Of a stretch of DNA of 64,000 nt, positions 49,991 through 59,330 are shown in pieces (within the stretch, counting starts at the first letter, position 1; the number at the start of each line of letters is the position of its first letter). The stretch comes from Sulfuricurvum sp. (GTDB taxonomy: Bacteria; Campylobacterota; Campylobacteria; Campylobacterales; Sulfurimonadaceae): the NCBI RefSeq assembly GCF_030691015.1, contig NZ_JAUYFF010000001.1, forward strand, positions 186,001 through 250,000, written 5' to 3'. The translations under genes were made by a program, and so were the position numbers. Below the pieces are notes generated by a model, which worked only from the letters and a program-made list of their open reading frames with translations, was not told the DNA's origin and made no database searches.

Positions 49991-50941
49991 ATGATGGCAG
50001 GTAGCAGCTTACTCCTTCTGATTGATGATATTACCCTTCTCTTAGACGACGTCGCGGCAATGAGTAAAGTAGCTGCGAAAAAGACTGCCGGAGTCCTCGG
50101 TGATGATCTTGCAGTCAATGCACAGCAAGTCGCCGGGATTCGAGCAGAGAGGGAACTCCCCGTCGTCTGGGGAGTTGCAAAAGGGTCTTTCAAAAACAAA
50201 CTGATCCTCGTCCCTGCAGCATTAGGGTTAAGTGCCTTTGCACCGTGGTCGATCACCCCCATCTTGATGGTTGGGGGAGCGTACCTTTGTTATGAAGGGT
50301 TTGAAAAAATAGCCCACCCTTTTCTCGCTTCCCGTGAAGAGGAAGAACATCAGCATCAGTTGATTGAAGCCTTTCACAACCCCGAAATCGATTTGGAAGC
50401 GTTTGAGAAAGAGAAAATCCAAGGGGCTGTCCGTACCGACTTTATCCTCTCGGCAGAGATCATCGCTATTGCACTGGGAACCGTCGCTGATAAAGATATC
50501 ATGACCCAAACGATCGTTGTTTCGGGGATTGCAATCGCCATCACGATCGGAGTGTATGGAATTGTGGCCGCAATCGTTAAAATGGACGATGTCGGATTAC
50601 ACCTCCTCCATAATGCTCCGGAGGGCAAACGAGGGATACTTCACCGCAATGTCGGGCAGGGATTGCTCAGTTTTGCTCCGAAACTGATGAAAATTCTTAC
50701 CATAGTCGGAACCGCGGCAATGTTCCTCGTCGGAGGAAGTATCTTGCTTCACGGACTCCCCGATGCGCACCATATCGTAGAAACTGCGGTTCAAACAGCC
50801 GAAAAGATACCTGCCATTGGTAATGTGCTAGGGTGGATGACGCCGGTGCTATTAGATGCTGTAGCGGGAATCGTTGCGGGCGGTATTGTGATGGGGACAG
50901 TCGAAATTATTTCAAAAATTGTAAGAGTGTTTAAAAAGTAA
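49991..50941 (+). CDS. DUF808 (YedI-like) membrane protein
   Basis: 316 residues. The start G-S-S-L-L-L-L-I-D-D-I, then D-V-A-A-M-S-K-V-A-A-K-K-T-A-G-V-L-G-D-D-L, is a clear DUF808 signature. Several membrane helices (about 75-105, 155-195, 225-255, 275-300) follow. Inner-membrane protein of unknown function. Directly behind ppx/gppA with no gap; ends against a REP-like palindrome. Confidence 0.9.
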   Translation: MMAGSSLLLLIDDITLLLDDVAAMSKVAAKKTAGVLGDDLAVNAQQVAGIRAERELPVVWGVAKGSFKNKLILVPAALGLSAFAPWSITPILMVGGAYLCYEGFEKIAHPFLASREEEEHQHQLIEAFHNPEIDLEAFEKEKIQGAVRTDFILSAEIIAIALGTVADKDIMTQTIVVSGIAIAITIGVYGIVAAIVKMDDVGLHLLHNAPEGKRGILHRNVGQGLLSFAPKLMKILTIVGTAAMFLVGGSILLHGLPDAHHIVETAVQTAEKIPAIGNVLGWMTPVLLDAVAGIVAGGIVMGTVEIISKIVRVFKK

Positions 50942-50945
50942 GTTT

Positions 50946-50984
50946 CTTTCGTCCACCCTTCAACTAGCTCAGGGGGAACGAAAT
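50946..50984. repeat. REP-like imperfect palindrome between convergent genes
   Basis: Outer arms TTTCGT (50947-50952) and ACGAAA (50978-50983) enclose an inner CCCT/AGGG pair around CCCTTCAACTAGCTCAGGG (50956-50974). The core resembles a short palindrome I recall as widespread in bacterial genomes and linked to REP-associated transposases. It fills almost the whole space between the stops of the DUF808 gene and bamA and could act as a two-way terminator. I saw no second copy in the window. Confidence 0.55.
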
Positions 50985-50989
50985 GTATT

Positions 50990-53227
50990 TTAGAATCTCT
51001 GTCCGATGGTAAATTCGAAGTGGGTAATATCATCACCCGGTTTGTCTCCGATAGGGTTTGCGAAAACAAGTTGAAGCGGTCCGACAGGGCTGAACCACTC
51101 AAGTGATACCCCATATCCTCCGCGCTTGATTTCAGTTAAACTCTTCTCACCTATCATACCGTAATCGATAAATGCCGTAGCCCGCATACGAGCTTCTGGG
51201 ACAAGAGGAACACTGAATTCGAGTGAATTTGAAAAGGTTTGAGTCCCCCCGATTTTAAACGGGTCACCGCTGCTGTCAACCCCGTCTACTGGGGAAATCG
51301 AATACCCCTGATAGCCGCGAACCGAACCGATTCCCCCCATGTAAAACTTTTCACCCAACGGTAAATAGCCGCTTTCATCCGCATAATTGAACCGTGCTTT
51401 ATAACGGAGAATCAAATCAAAATCCGTCAATTTTTGAAGTCCCTGATACGCACCGAAGGTGGTACGGCTTTTAATAAAGTCGGCGTCTCCTCCTACCCCC
51501 GCTTTTTCAATACTTTGAGAAAAACTAATTCCCTCACGAGGAATATAAAAATCATCGGTATTGTCAAATGTTGCCGAAGCGATCAGCGAGCTTTTCGCAT
51601 AATTCGCATAATAACGAGGGTCAAGGGTTGAGGTCGTCGAATCGATATCGCTGTAATCATTTTTAGAGTAATTGTATCCCATATAACCGCTCCAATAACG
51701 GTTAAAACGGTGTCCTACTCCGATGCTTGTCCCCAAAGAAGAGGTGGTATAGCTGTCGTATTCCGTTGAGCTGTTGAAAACGGAGAAGTTACCGCTGAAA
51801 TCACTGTCGTTGAGACGCGGATTAGAGATATTGAATGAGTAATTGCTGGTACGTTGAGAACGCTCTAGATTGAGTCCGACATTGATCCCTGAACCGAAAA
51901 TATTACGGTCACTGATCGCAACGCTGAGGAGTATTCCGCCGAAACTGCCGTATCCTCCGCCGAGCTGGATATTTCCGGTAGGAGCCTCTTTGGTTTGGAC
52001 GATGAGATCCATCGACTCATCGTCGATCCGTTTCTCTTCGATTGTATTACTCTCGAAATATCCCGTTCGCCCCAACGCATTACGGGAATCTTTAAGATCG
52101 CTCAAGCTGTACAAATCTCCCGGTGCAAGGAAAAGCTCACGACGTACTACTCTATCAAGAGTACGGTTATTTCCGGAAACGATAACGTTGCGAATGCGAA
52201 CTTTTTTACCCGGAGTGATACGGTAGACGACATCGACGCTTTTAGCCTCTTTGTCTTTTTTCAAATCGGGCTGTACCTGCACGTACGCATATCCCAAATC
52301 GGCGATTTTTGTTTTGATCCGCTCCGCATCTTCTCGGAACGTTTTAATATTAAAAGGTTTATTTTTCTCTAACGCAATAATCTCAAGAAGCTCTTTGTCA
52401 TCGATTACCTGTGTATCTTGGAAGACCAAAATATCGGATACGCGATAGATATCCCCCTCAAAAATACTATAGCTCATCTGTGCTTCGTAGTGATCGAAAT
52501 CGACCGCTACAAACGGTTCGTCGATTTTCGCATCAAGATAACCGCGCTGCATATAAAAGTCGCGGATACGAAGCGGATCATACTGTAACTCGGCAACTTT
52601 CATCTTCCCGTCGTTGCGGCCCCACATCCACCCCATAAACTGCTCTTCTTTATTGGCGATCATACTGTCGAAATCATCGGCGTCTTGGGTCAAAACTCCC
52701 GCGTAGGTGAGTTTTTTAATGATAATCTCTTCACCCTCATTGACGATAAAGGTGACTTGCATACTGCCGTTGTCCAGTTTTTCGGAATCAATCTCAACAA
52801 CGGAATCGATTTTTCCGTCTTGACTTAGAGCTTCAACGATCCGTTTTTTGGCTCCCTCAAGCCGCTTTTCATCATACAAGGCACCTTTATCAATTTGCAA
52901 CAGTGTTTTTTGCGCCTCTTCATCGTTCTCTTTGTACCCTTTGAGCTCGATTTTAGAGATAATCGGTTTCTCTTTGAAATGAAAGGTCACTTTCCCCTCA
53001 TCCTCTTCTGCCCATACGTCTTCAAAATAACCTTGATCGAAGAAGTTTTTGATCGTTTTGTCTACTGCGGCAGCATCTAAAGGCTCTCCGACTTTGACCT
53101 CATTAAGCCGTTTGGCAACGGTCTCGGAAATATGGATCATTCCATCATACTGAATCGATTGGACGTTTTGCGTAGATGCGTGCGCCAATGCACTCGCGAC
53201 TATCAATGAGAGGGTAATTGTTTTCAA
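50990..53227 (-). CDS. bamA: Outer-membrane protein assembly factor BamA
   Basis: 745 residues. The start codon is TTG at 53227, giving a signal peptide M-K-T-I-T-L-S ending near A-H-A-S. Five POTRA domains (about 20-400) precede a 16-strand barrel. G-S-V-R-G-Y is the conserved loop-6 motif, and the chain ends I-G-Q-R-F with the aromatic last residue. Inserts and folds outer-membrane proteins, including the two porins in this window. Candidate -10 TGATAGAAT at 53269-53261 (minus). Confidence 0.96.
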   Translation of the reverse strand: MKTITLSLIVASALAHASTQNVQSIQYDGMIHISETVAKRLNEVKVGEPLDAAAVDKTIKNFFDQGYFEDVWAEEDEGKVTFHFKEKPIISKIELKGYKENDEEAQKTLLQIDKGALYDEKRLEGAKKRIVEALSQDGKIDSVVEIDSEKLDNGSMQVTFIVNEGEEIIIKKLTYAGVLTQDADDFDSMIANKEEQFMGWMWGRNDGKMKVAELQYDPLRIRDFYMQRGYLDAKIDEPFVAVDFDHYEAQMSYSIFEGDIYRVSDILVFQDTQVIDDKELLEIIALEKNKPFNIKTFREDAERIKTKIADLGYAYVQVQPDLKKDKEAKSVDVVYRITPGKKVRIRNVIVSGNNRTLDRVVRRELFLAPGDLYSLSDLKDSRNALGRTGYFESNTIEEKRIDDESMDLIVQTKEAPTGNIQLGGGYGSFGGILLSVAISDRNIFGSGINVGLNLERSQRTSNYSFNISNPRLNDSDFSGNFSVFNSSTEYDSYTTSSLGTSIGVGHRFNRYWSGYMGYNYSKNDYSDIDSTTSTLDPRYYANYAKSSLIASATFDNTDDFYIPREGISFSQSIEKAGVGGDADFIKSRTTFGAYQGLQKLTDFDLILRYKARFNYADESGYLPLGEKFYMGGIGSVRGYQGYSISPVDGVDSSGDPFKIGGTQTFSNSLEFSVPLVPEARMRATAFIDYGMIGEKSLTEIKRGGYGVSLEWFSPVGPLQLVFANPIGDKPGDDITHFEFTIGQRF

Positions 53228-53342
53228 GCCAAAGTTTCCATTGCGTTAAAATAGTCTCCCATTCTATCACTCTAACGATTAATTGTTCTGTAAATTAAAC
53301 TTAAAAGGGTTAAAATAGCACCATTAGAGTCAAAGGGGTGTC
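53228..53342. promoter_or_regulatory. Divergent promoters of bamA and tyrA
   Basis: For bamA, extended -10 TGATAGAAT on the minus strand (53269-53261). For tyrA, TAAAAT (53311-53316) on the plus strand, followed by AAAGGGG before the ATG. No -35 boxes are clear. Confidence 0.45.
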
Positions 53343-54179
53343 ATGAAAATCGGTATTGTAGGGTTAGGGTTAATGGGAGGTTCGATGGCACTTGCCCTCA
53401 AACACCGTTCCTTTATCTCCTCCATTATCGGATGTGACCACAACGAAGAGCACCAAATGATCGCCCTTCAACGAGGGCTTGTCGAATCTTTTATGAGCTT
53501 TGAAGAGCTTAAAGCACATTGCGATGTGATCTTTCTAGCTGTCCCCGTAAACGGTGTTATTGAGTTTCTTCAAAAATCAACCGACTTGGCCGGAAGTGAT
53601 AAAACGCTGATCGATTTGGGAAGTACTAAAGCCCTTATCGTCGATGCGATCCCCGCCGTTATCCGTAAAAATGTCGTCGCCGCCCATCCGATGACGGGTA
53701 CGGAACAATTTGGCCCCAGTGCAGCGCTGGAGGGGTTATACGCAGAGAAAGTAGTCGTACTGTGTGACTTGGAACACAGCGGCGACACACAGCGCGATAC
53801 GGCTTTACGGATTTTTCAGGCGATCGGTATGCAAATACGCACTATGGGAGCAGCCCAACATGACCGTCATGCGGCATTTATCAGCCACATGCCCCACGTT
53901 ATCTCGTATGCGCTCGCAAACACTGTGTTAGCCCAAGAAGAGAAAGAGAATATCCTCACCCTCGCGGCGGGGGGCTTTCGCTCCATGAGCCGACTGGCTA
54001 AAAGTTCTCCCGCGATGTGGGAAGATATTTTTCGTCAAAACCGTGAAAATGTCCTTGAAGCGGTAGAACTCTTTGAAGTCGAACTTCAAGCACTTAAATC
54101 TGCCCTCAAAAACAAAGATTATGCCGAGCTTCGCCGTGAGATGAAAGGTGCCAATAAGCTCTACGATATTTTTAAATAA
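53343..54179 (+). CDS. tyrA: Prephenate dehydrogenase
   Basis: 278 residues. NAD-binding start I-G-I-V-G-L-G-L-M-G-G-S; A-A-H-P-M-T-G-T-E-Q-F-G-P holds the active-site histidine. A C-terminal helical dimer domain follows (G-G-F-R-S-M-S-R-L). Oxidatively decarboxylates prephenate to 4-hydroxyphenylpyruvate for tyrosine. No chorismate mutase or ACT domain. Its stop abuts that of the last Bat gene. Confidence 0.95.
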   Translation: MKIGIVGLGLMGGSMALALKHRSFISSIIGCDHNEEHQMIALQRGLVESFMSFEELKAHCDVIFLAVPVNGVIEFLQKSTDLAGSDKTLIDLGSTKALIVDAIPAVIRKNVVAAHPMTGTEQFGPSAALEGLYAEKVVVLCDLEHSGDTQRDTALRIFQAIGMQIRTMGAAQHDRHAAFISHMPHVISYALANTVLAQEEKENILTLAAGGFRSMSRLAKSSPAMWEDIFRQNRENVLEAVELFEVELQALKSALKNKDYAELRREMKGANKLYDIFK

Positions 54180-55325
54180 TCACCATTCAAATAATTTTGT
54201 TTCTCTCTTAAAATGCTTTAGCCCTTGTGGAAGGGTTGAAGCTTCCGATCGAGCCGTCTCTTTTACATCACCTTTCTTTTGTTCCTCAACCTCTTCTATT
54301 TTCCTAATACTCTGTTTTAAATTATGCCTTGCCCGCTCCCGCAAGAGAGGATCAGAGGTATAAACCTTCTCATACCAATACTTAGCCCTCGCATAGCGCC
54401 CGCTCATATAAAGAGCATTGGCACGGTTATAGCGTACCTGCGGTGAATCGTGTGCCAATTGATACTCTCTGTAAAGGCGTTCGCTTTTCTCATACGCCCC
54501 TGCTTCATACGCTTGTGAAGCGTCTGCGAGCAGCTTAAAATCCAAAATTCCCGCATTGCCGGAATCCGGTGATAGAGTAAAAAGGATAAGTACTGTTCCC
54601 ACACTTACGCTTTGACGTTTACTCATGGACGAAAGGGCAAAAAGAATCAACACCATCGCCAAGCCCAAAGGGTAGAAAAAGAGGGGGATATGCATCCTCA
54701 ATCGATGTGTGTCTCTGAGCTGAAGGAGTTTTTCATGGACGTTGATAATATCTGCCGATGAAGAGACCCGTAGCAATAAACCGCTCTCAATCGGCTGATG
54801 TGTGATGACAACTACCATATCAACATCATCCATTCGTGAGAGTTTTTCTTCTAAAAGCATTTGATTGAACCGTTTCGAAGAGGGGGATAGATCTCGTATC
54901 AATTCACCCAATATCCCTCCGTCATTGCTGCGCGGAGAAATACCGTACACCTTCTCATCAAACGCCATCACCTCTATCTCTTCACCCAAAAGGGTATAAA
55001 GGCTCGAGAGCGCTAAAGAGCGGGTCAGCTCAAAGTTCTCTTCACCCCTATCGATCGCCATCACGATATGAAGCCCCTTCCCTTTTATCGGAGTTGAATC
55101 GAGGATCACCGGTTGCGCCATCGTGATAATCAACAATACGGCGGAGAGGAGAAAAAGGGTGTTTCTCCCTTGCAACCCCATGGTTGTCTCGGGGGCGCGC
55201 AGTTTTTCGAGTATCTCCTCGCGCACATTGAGAGTTCTCAACGGTTTTTGGGTGAGCCAAAAATAAAAAAGGATGAGGGTCGGAGCCAAAAGCCAGAGTA
55301 AAAACTCCGGATGCAAAAAACTCAT
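54180..55325 (-). CDS. BatB/BatC-like protein with degenerate von Willebrand domain and TPRs
   Basis: 381 residues. N-terminal helices about 7-25 and 55-75, then a von Willebrand-like domain (about 80-195). Its metal-site motif D-x-S-x-S is replaced by D-R-G-E-E, so it cannot form the normal MIDAS site. A further membrane helix (about 200-225) is followed by TPR repeats (about 265-340) and a charged tail. This is the BatB-BatC layout of the larger gene at 59311, so a diverged copy is likely. Last gene of the operon, ATGA overlap upstream. Confidence 0.75.
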   Translation of the reverse strand: MSFLHPEFLLWLLAPTLILFYFWLTQKPLRTLNVREEILEKLRAPETTMGLQGRNTLFLLSAVLLIITMAQPVILDSTPIKGKGLHIVMAIDRGEENFELTRSLALSSLYTLLGEEIEVMAFDEKVYGISPRSNDGGILGELIRDLSPSSKRFNQMLLEEKLSRMDDVDMVVVITHQPIESGLLLRVSSSADIINVHEKLLQLRDTHRLRMHIPLFFYPLGLAMVLILFALSSMSKRQSVSVGTVLILFTLSPDSGNAGILDFKLLADASQAYEAGAYEKSERLYREYQLAHDSPQVRYNRANALYMSGRYARAKYWYEKVYTSDPLLRERARHNLKQSIRKIEEVEEQKKGDVKETARSEASTLPQGLKHFKRETKLFEW

Positions 55326-56056
55326 CGAAGCCCCTTCTGATTGCGTCCATACAAATAGGCGAGCATCGCTAAAAATCCGAGAAACAGCGGATAGATGTAA
55401 AAATACTCAAAATATTTCTGCACACCGATAACACTGAACGCTGGGTGAGAACGATCAAGTGCTTCAACCCAATCCTCGCTGGGGGCTATTATAGAGGTCT
55501 CTTTATCTACCGGAAGCGATCGGACAAAGTGTTTAGGCTCCTCAGAGAGAAGTATGATCCATCCTCTCCCCTCGGATGTGGTAGAAAAAAACCGATCAAT
55601 CTGCCGTGTTATCTTCTCCTCTGTCGGGACTACACTCAGCTGGGCAACGATCTTTAAAAGTTTCTCGTAATCATCGCTAAGGGGGATCATAATATCGGAT
55701 GAAGCAGGGACGAAAAGGGCAAAACGATCATTTTCCCTCCCTTTTATAAAGGTTTGAATATCGCTAAGGGTTTCAGAGGTAAGCGATTGGGGATCGATAG
55801 CGAAAAGGATATCATACCCCTCTACCTCCTCTTTGGTCTCCCGCACGGGAGACATCAATGCCACGATAAAAAAGGAGATCATCGCCCATTTCGCAATCCA
55901 CATCCATAAAGGTGGTCTCATCTTTGATTCACCGAATAATAGTGTTCGGGGAAAATAGAGAGCATTGGTGCGCAGAGGGCACAACGCCTCACACGCTAAA
56001 AAGAAAAAGAGTATAAAACTGAGTTTGGGAAACTGGAAATAGATCCCCTCAAACAT
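55322..56056 (-). CDS. BatA-like membrane protein with degenerate von Willebrand domain
   Basis: 244 residues. N-terminal BatA-type segment (F-Q-F-P-K-L-S-F-I-L-F) with two membrane helices, then a von Willebrand-like domain (about 78-190) whose metal motif reads D-P-Q-S-L in place of D-x-S-x-S. A closing membrane helix lies at about 218-238. It resembles the canonical BatA at 60834 in layout but is shorter. Likely a structural or regulatory partner of the degenerate BatB-like protein that follows with a four-base overlap. Confidence 0.72.
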   Translation of the reverse strand: MFEGIYFQFPKLSFILFFFLACEALCPLRTNALYFPRTLLFGESKMRPPLWMWIAKWAMISFFIVALMSPVRETKEEVEGYDILFAIDPQSLTSETLSDIQTFIKGRENDRFALFVPASSDIMIPLSDDYEKLLKIVAQLSVVPTEEKITRQIDRFFSTTSEGRGWIILLSEEPKHFVRSLPVDKETSIIAPSEDWVEALDRSHPAFSVIGVQKYFEYFYIYPLFLGFLAMLAYLYGRNQKGLR

Positions 56057-56444
56057 CGATAATCTCTAAATAGAGACGATAATACCCCAACGTCTCCTCA
56101 TCGATCTTCTCTACTTTTGGAGCATATTTATAGGGAGCCAACCGCTCGAAGAGGTTGTGATACGCTTTTGCCGTCCGTTCATTGTCGGAGGCAAACACAC
56201 GTCCGAGCTCACTGATCGCATAGGCGGCACGCTTAGGATCGGAAAAATCGATCGTTGAGAGTGCACTAAGACACTCTTTTCTGAGATTCACTTTACGTTT
56301 TCGCATCTGTTTAAGGAGTGCTAAAAAGAGTGCCACGCTCACAGCAATTCCGATAAGAACCACTGCGATAAAGTAATAGAGTGAGTAATCGGGTATCTCG
56401 ACAAGAGGAGCGATATCGTTTAGCGGAATATTAAGATCTTTCAT
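56049..56444 (-). CDS. DUF4381-like small membrane protein of the Bat operon
   Basis: 131 residues. One membrane helix (about 24-46) with a preceding segment rich in prolines and aspartates (L-N-D-I-A-P-L-V-E-I-P), then a cytoplasmic part of charged helices ending in A-P-Y-K-Y-A-P. Position between the DUF58 and von Willebrand genes and the layout match DUF4381 proteins of MoxR/Bat operons. No known activity. Overlaps both neighbours. Confidence 0.7.
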   Translation of the reverse strand: MKDLNIPLNDIAPLVEIPDYSLYYFIAVVLIGIAVSVALFLALLKQMRKRKVNLRKECLSALSTIDFSDPKRAAYAISELGRVFASDNERTAKAYHNLFERLAPYKYAPKVEKIDEETLGYYRLYLEIIDV

Positions 56445-57274
56445 ACTCTCCCCTCAAACAATCGGCGCAACGTCACCACCGCATTTGCATCGGTATAGAG
56501 TTTCGTTCCCCTTACTCCCGCTTTACGAAACGATTCAAAGAGTTCGATATCGTGCGCCTTTACCCGATCACGGTAACGCTTGATACTCCGTTCATTAAAA
56601 TCCCCCTCTAACACTGCACCGCTCTCGGGATCGATCAGGGCAGTAAATCCCATCTCACTCGGATTCTCCTCCGCACGATCACGTACCACGACGGCAACCA
56701 CTTCGTGCTTTCGGGCGAGGAGGCGCAGATCGGGAATCTCGAAAAAATCGCCGATCAATACCATCAGAGACCTTCGCTTCGTTCGTCGATACAGCTCTTT
56801 TATCGTATGGTGCAGATCGACATGATGATGCAAAATCTCCGCATCCAAAACACTTTGCGTCGCCTGCTGTACCGAAAAACGCTTTTTCGCAGGACGGATT
56901 TCATTGCGTAAACTCTCAGAATAGTTACAATGACCAAATACGTCTCCGTTCGCCACCGCAGAGTACCCGATCAATGCCACCGCTTCGGCAACGCTCTCGA
57001 TTTTAAACTTCTCCGACCCAAAATGAAGTCCTCCGCCGAGAAGTGCCACGGTGAGGACATTAAGTTCCCTCTCCTCCCGAAACACTTTGACGAACGGTTT
57101 TCCCATCTTTGCCGTCACATTCCAGTCGATGTGACGGGTATCATCACCGCTGACGTATTCGCGCAGTTCGATGAAATCGTACCCCTCCCCCCGAAACATG
57201 GAGGGGTTATTTCCAATACGGTCCCCGATGATCTGACGACGGGCTTTAAGGAGAATCTGAGCGCTGTTTTTCAT
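56441..57274 (-). CDS. DUF58 protein of the MoxR/Bat operon
   Basis: 277 residues. Contains the DUF58 signature G-E-G-Y-D-F-I-E-L-R-E-Y-V-S-G-D-D-T-R-H-I-D-W, near residue 27, split here into overlapping parts. A von Willebrand-related fold follows (L-M-V-L-I-G-D-F-F-E-I-P). DUF58 proteins regularly accompany MoxR ATPases and are thought to be adaptors. No membrane helix. TAATG overlap with moxR; ATGA overlap with the next gene. Confidence 0.9.
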   Translation of the reverse strand: MKNSAQILLKARRQIIGDRIGNNPSMFRGEGYDFIELREYVSGDDTRHIDWNVTAKMGKPFVKVFREERELNVLTVALLGGGLHFGSEKFKIESVAEAVALIGYSAVANGDVFGHCNYSESLRNEIRPAKKRFSVQQATQSVLDAEILHHHVDLHHTIKELYRRTKRRSLMVLIGDFFEIPDLRLLARKHEVVAVVVRDRAEENPSEMGFTALIDPESGAVLEGDFNERSIKRYRDRVKAHDIELFESFRKAGVRGTKLYTDANAVVTLRRLFEGRV

Positions 57275-58221
57275 TACGGAATCGGTACCGCTTTAATGAT
57301 CTTCTCGATCAGTTCATCGCTCGTGATCCCCTCTGCTTCCGCTTCGTACGAGAGGACAAGGCGATGACGCATCAGCTCTTTGATGATCGAGGCGATGTCA
57401 CTCGGAGTTACAAACTCGCGACCGCGTAAAAACGCCACGGCACGCACCGCTTTGAACATATCGATGCTCACACGAGGAGAGGCACCGAACTGTAAAAATC
57501 CTTTGATCTCACCCAATCCGAACGCTTGCGGCTCACGCGTAGCGGTCACGAGGCTGATCATATATTTCTCTACCTCTTCGTCGATATGGATCTCTTTGAC
57601 TTTCTCTTTGAGTGCCATTAACACCGCCGAGTCAATCACGGCATTGATCGCCTCTCCCAATCCCGAACCGACACGCCGTGCAATGGAGAGTTCCTCTTCG
57701 GCAGTGTTATATCCGACGGTAATTTTGAGCATAAAACGGTCTAATTGCGCTTCGGGAAGAGGATAAACCCCTTCGTTCTCGATCGGATTCTGCGTCGCCA
57801 TAACGAGAAACGGAGGGGAGAGTTTAAAACTCTCATCCCCCAACGTCACCTGCCGCTCCTGCATCACTTCGAGCAGTGCCGACTGCACTTTTGCAGGTGC
57901 GCGGTTGATCTCATCGGCAAGGAGAAGATTGGTAAAAATAGGCCCTTTTTTGATTTTAAAGCCGTTCTCTTTCGGATCGTAGACCTCAGCGCCCAAAATA
58001 TCGCTCGGGAGCAGATCGGGGGTGAACTGCACCCGTTTAAACCCTAATCCCAACGTTTGTGAGAGGGCTTTGACCGTCGTCGTTTTCGCCAACCCCGGAA
58101 TCCCCTCGATCAAAATATGTCCGTCACACAATAATCCGATCAACAACCCGTCGATCATCTTCTCCTGACCGACAACAACTTTTGAAACTTCGGAGCGTAT
58201 TTGATTAATTACATCTATCAT
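57274..58221 (-). CDS. MoxR-family AAA+ ATPase
   Basis: 315 residues. Walker A in E-G-I-P-G-L-A-K-T-T, Walker B L-L-A-D-E-I-N-R-A-P-A-K, sensor 1 A-T-Q-N-P-I-E-N-E-G and sensor 2 G-A-S-P-R-V-S. MoxR ATPases act as chaperones for metal insertion or complex assembly with von Willebrand proteins. It lies fourth in the operon, after batA, batBC and batD, rather than first as is common. Confidence 0.93.
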   Translation of the reverse strand: MIDVINQIRSEVSKVVVGQEKMIDGLLIGLLCDGHILIEGIPGLAKTTTVKALSQTLGLGFKRVQFTPDLLPSDILGAEVYDPKENGFKIKKGPIFTNLLLADEINRAPAKVQSALLEVMQERQVTLGDESFKLSPPFLVMATQNPIENEGVYPLPEAQLDRFMLKITVGYNTAEEELSIARRVGSGLGEAINAVIDSAVLMALKEKVKEIHIDEEVEKYMISLVTATREPQAFGLGEIKGFLQFGASPRVSIDMFKAVRAVAFLRGREFVTPSDIASIIKELMRHRLVLSYEAEAEGITSDELIEKIIKAVPIP

Positions 58222-59330
58222 TATTTTTCCTCTTTATCTGTTGTGAGTTTATCAAGTTTCTTCTTAGCTTCACGCAAATCCACTCTCCCTGATTCGAGCA
58301 ATCCAATCACCTCTTCGTAACGTTTTTCTCCCGAAAGGGAGAGGAGCATCACCAACTCTTTGGATGTTTTGGCCTCATCCCAAAACCGCTTTGCCTTTCT
58401 CCGTGGTCTCAGTTTCCACAGTCGCCGCACTGCCTCACCCAGTACAATGCCCATAATCACTAAACCCGTATAAAGGGTATATCGCATCCAACCGCTCCAA
58501 TCACGCAAAGCGGGAGGGTCTAAGAGATTCGATCGCTCATATCCCTGCACCACTTCGATCGCTGCCGCTTCGCTTTGGAGCCGTTTTATTTTTTGCGTTG
58601 ACGTGTCGAAAACATCGATGGTGATGGAAGGGATAATAAAACTTTTAGAGCTGACAAGGGCAAATTCCTGACGTATCTCCCCGCTAAATCCCGCCGTATC
58701 GGGAGAGATATCACGCATCGGCTCTTCGGCAAAAATATTCACTCCGCTGATGTTTAGCTCATAGGGAACATACTGATCGAGGTTTCCCTTCCCGCGAAGA
58801 AAGAGGCTCACATGCACCGGTTCATGCGCTATGACGCTCCGTTTGTCGATTCTCACCTCCAACGCCATCTCTCCACTAAGTGCCGCGCTGTTAGGTTTGG
58901 CAGTGATGAGGACTTTCGGCAGATGCGCTGTCTCATCATCGAAGTCGTATTTTTTGACGTTATCGCGACCGATGGAGGCATTCTCAATCGAGGCAAACGT
59001 CGTGTGGCGGATCAATGCTTCCAATGCTATCTCGATATTCCCCTCTCTAAGCGGAGTGATAAGTACATCAAACGTCTGCACCCGCTTTCCCTTAACGATC
59101 TGATCGCGCTGGGTCAGGATTGAAGCACGATATTCTTCGGTGCTTGAGGGTTTAAAATCAATCGTGTAATCCGCCGCACTGGTCGAAAAGGTACACTCAT
59201 ACCGTACGACACCGCTTTGTTGAACATAGAGGCTCTGCGGAGCTTCAAGCATTTTCCACTCATAAGTCGCTCCCCATCCGCTCATGCTGAGGATCATCAG
59301 CGCGATGAGCTTACCAAGGCTTCGTTTCAT
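58221..59330 (-). CDS. BatD-like exported protein
   Basis: 369 residues from the ATG at 59330; AAGGAG is five bases upstream, and a GTG two codons earlier is less likely. Signal peptide 1-20, several immunoglobulin-like beta regions (25-260), a membrane helix (about 280-300), then a basic/charged cytoplasmic tail. This is the BatD layout. Its cellular role is unclear; in Bacteroides bat genes relate to aerotolerance. Confidence 0.83.
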   Translation of the reverse strand: MKRSLGKLIALMILSMSGWGATYEWKMLEAPQSLYVQQSGVVRYECTFSTSAADYTIDFKPSSTEEYRASILTQRDQIVKGKRVQTFDVLITPLREGNIEIALEALIRHTTFASIENASIGRDNVKKYDFDDETAHLPKVLITAKPNSAALSGEMALEVRIDKRSVIAHEPVHVSLFLRGKGNLDQYVPYELNISGVNIFAEEPMRDISPDTAGFSGEIRQEFALVSSKSFIIPSITIDVFDTSTQKIKRLQSEAAAIEVVQGYERSNLLDPPALRDWSGWMRYTLYTGLVIMGIVLGEAVRRLWKLRPRRKAKRFWDEAKTSKELVMLLSLSGEKRYEEVIGLLESGRVDLREAKKKLDKLTTDKEEK

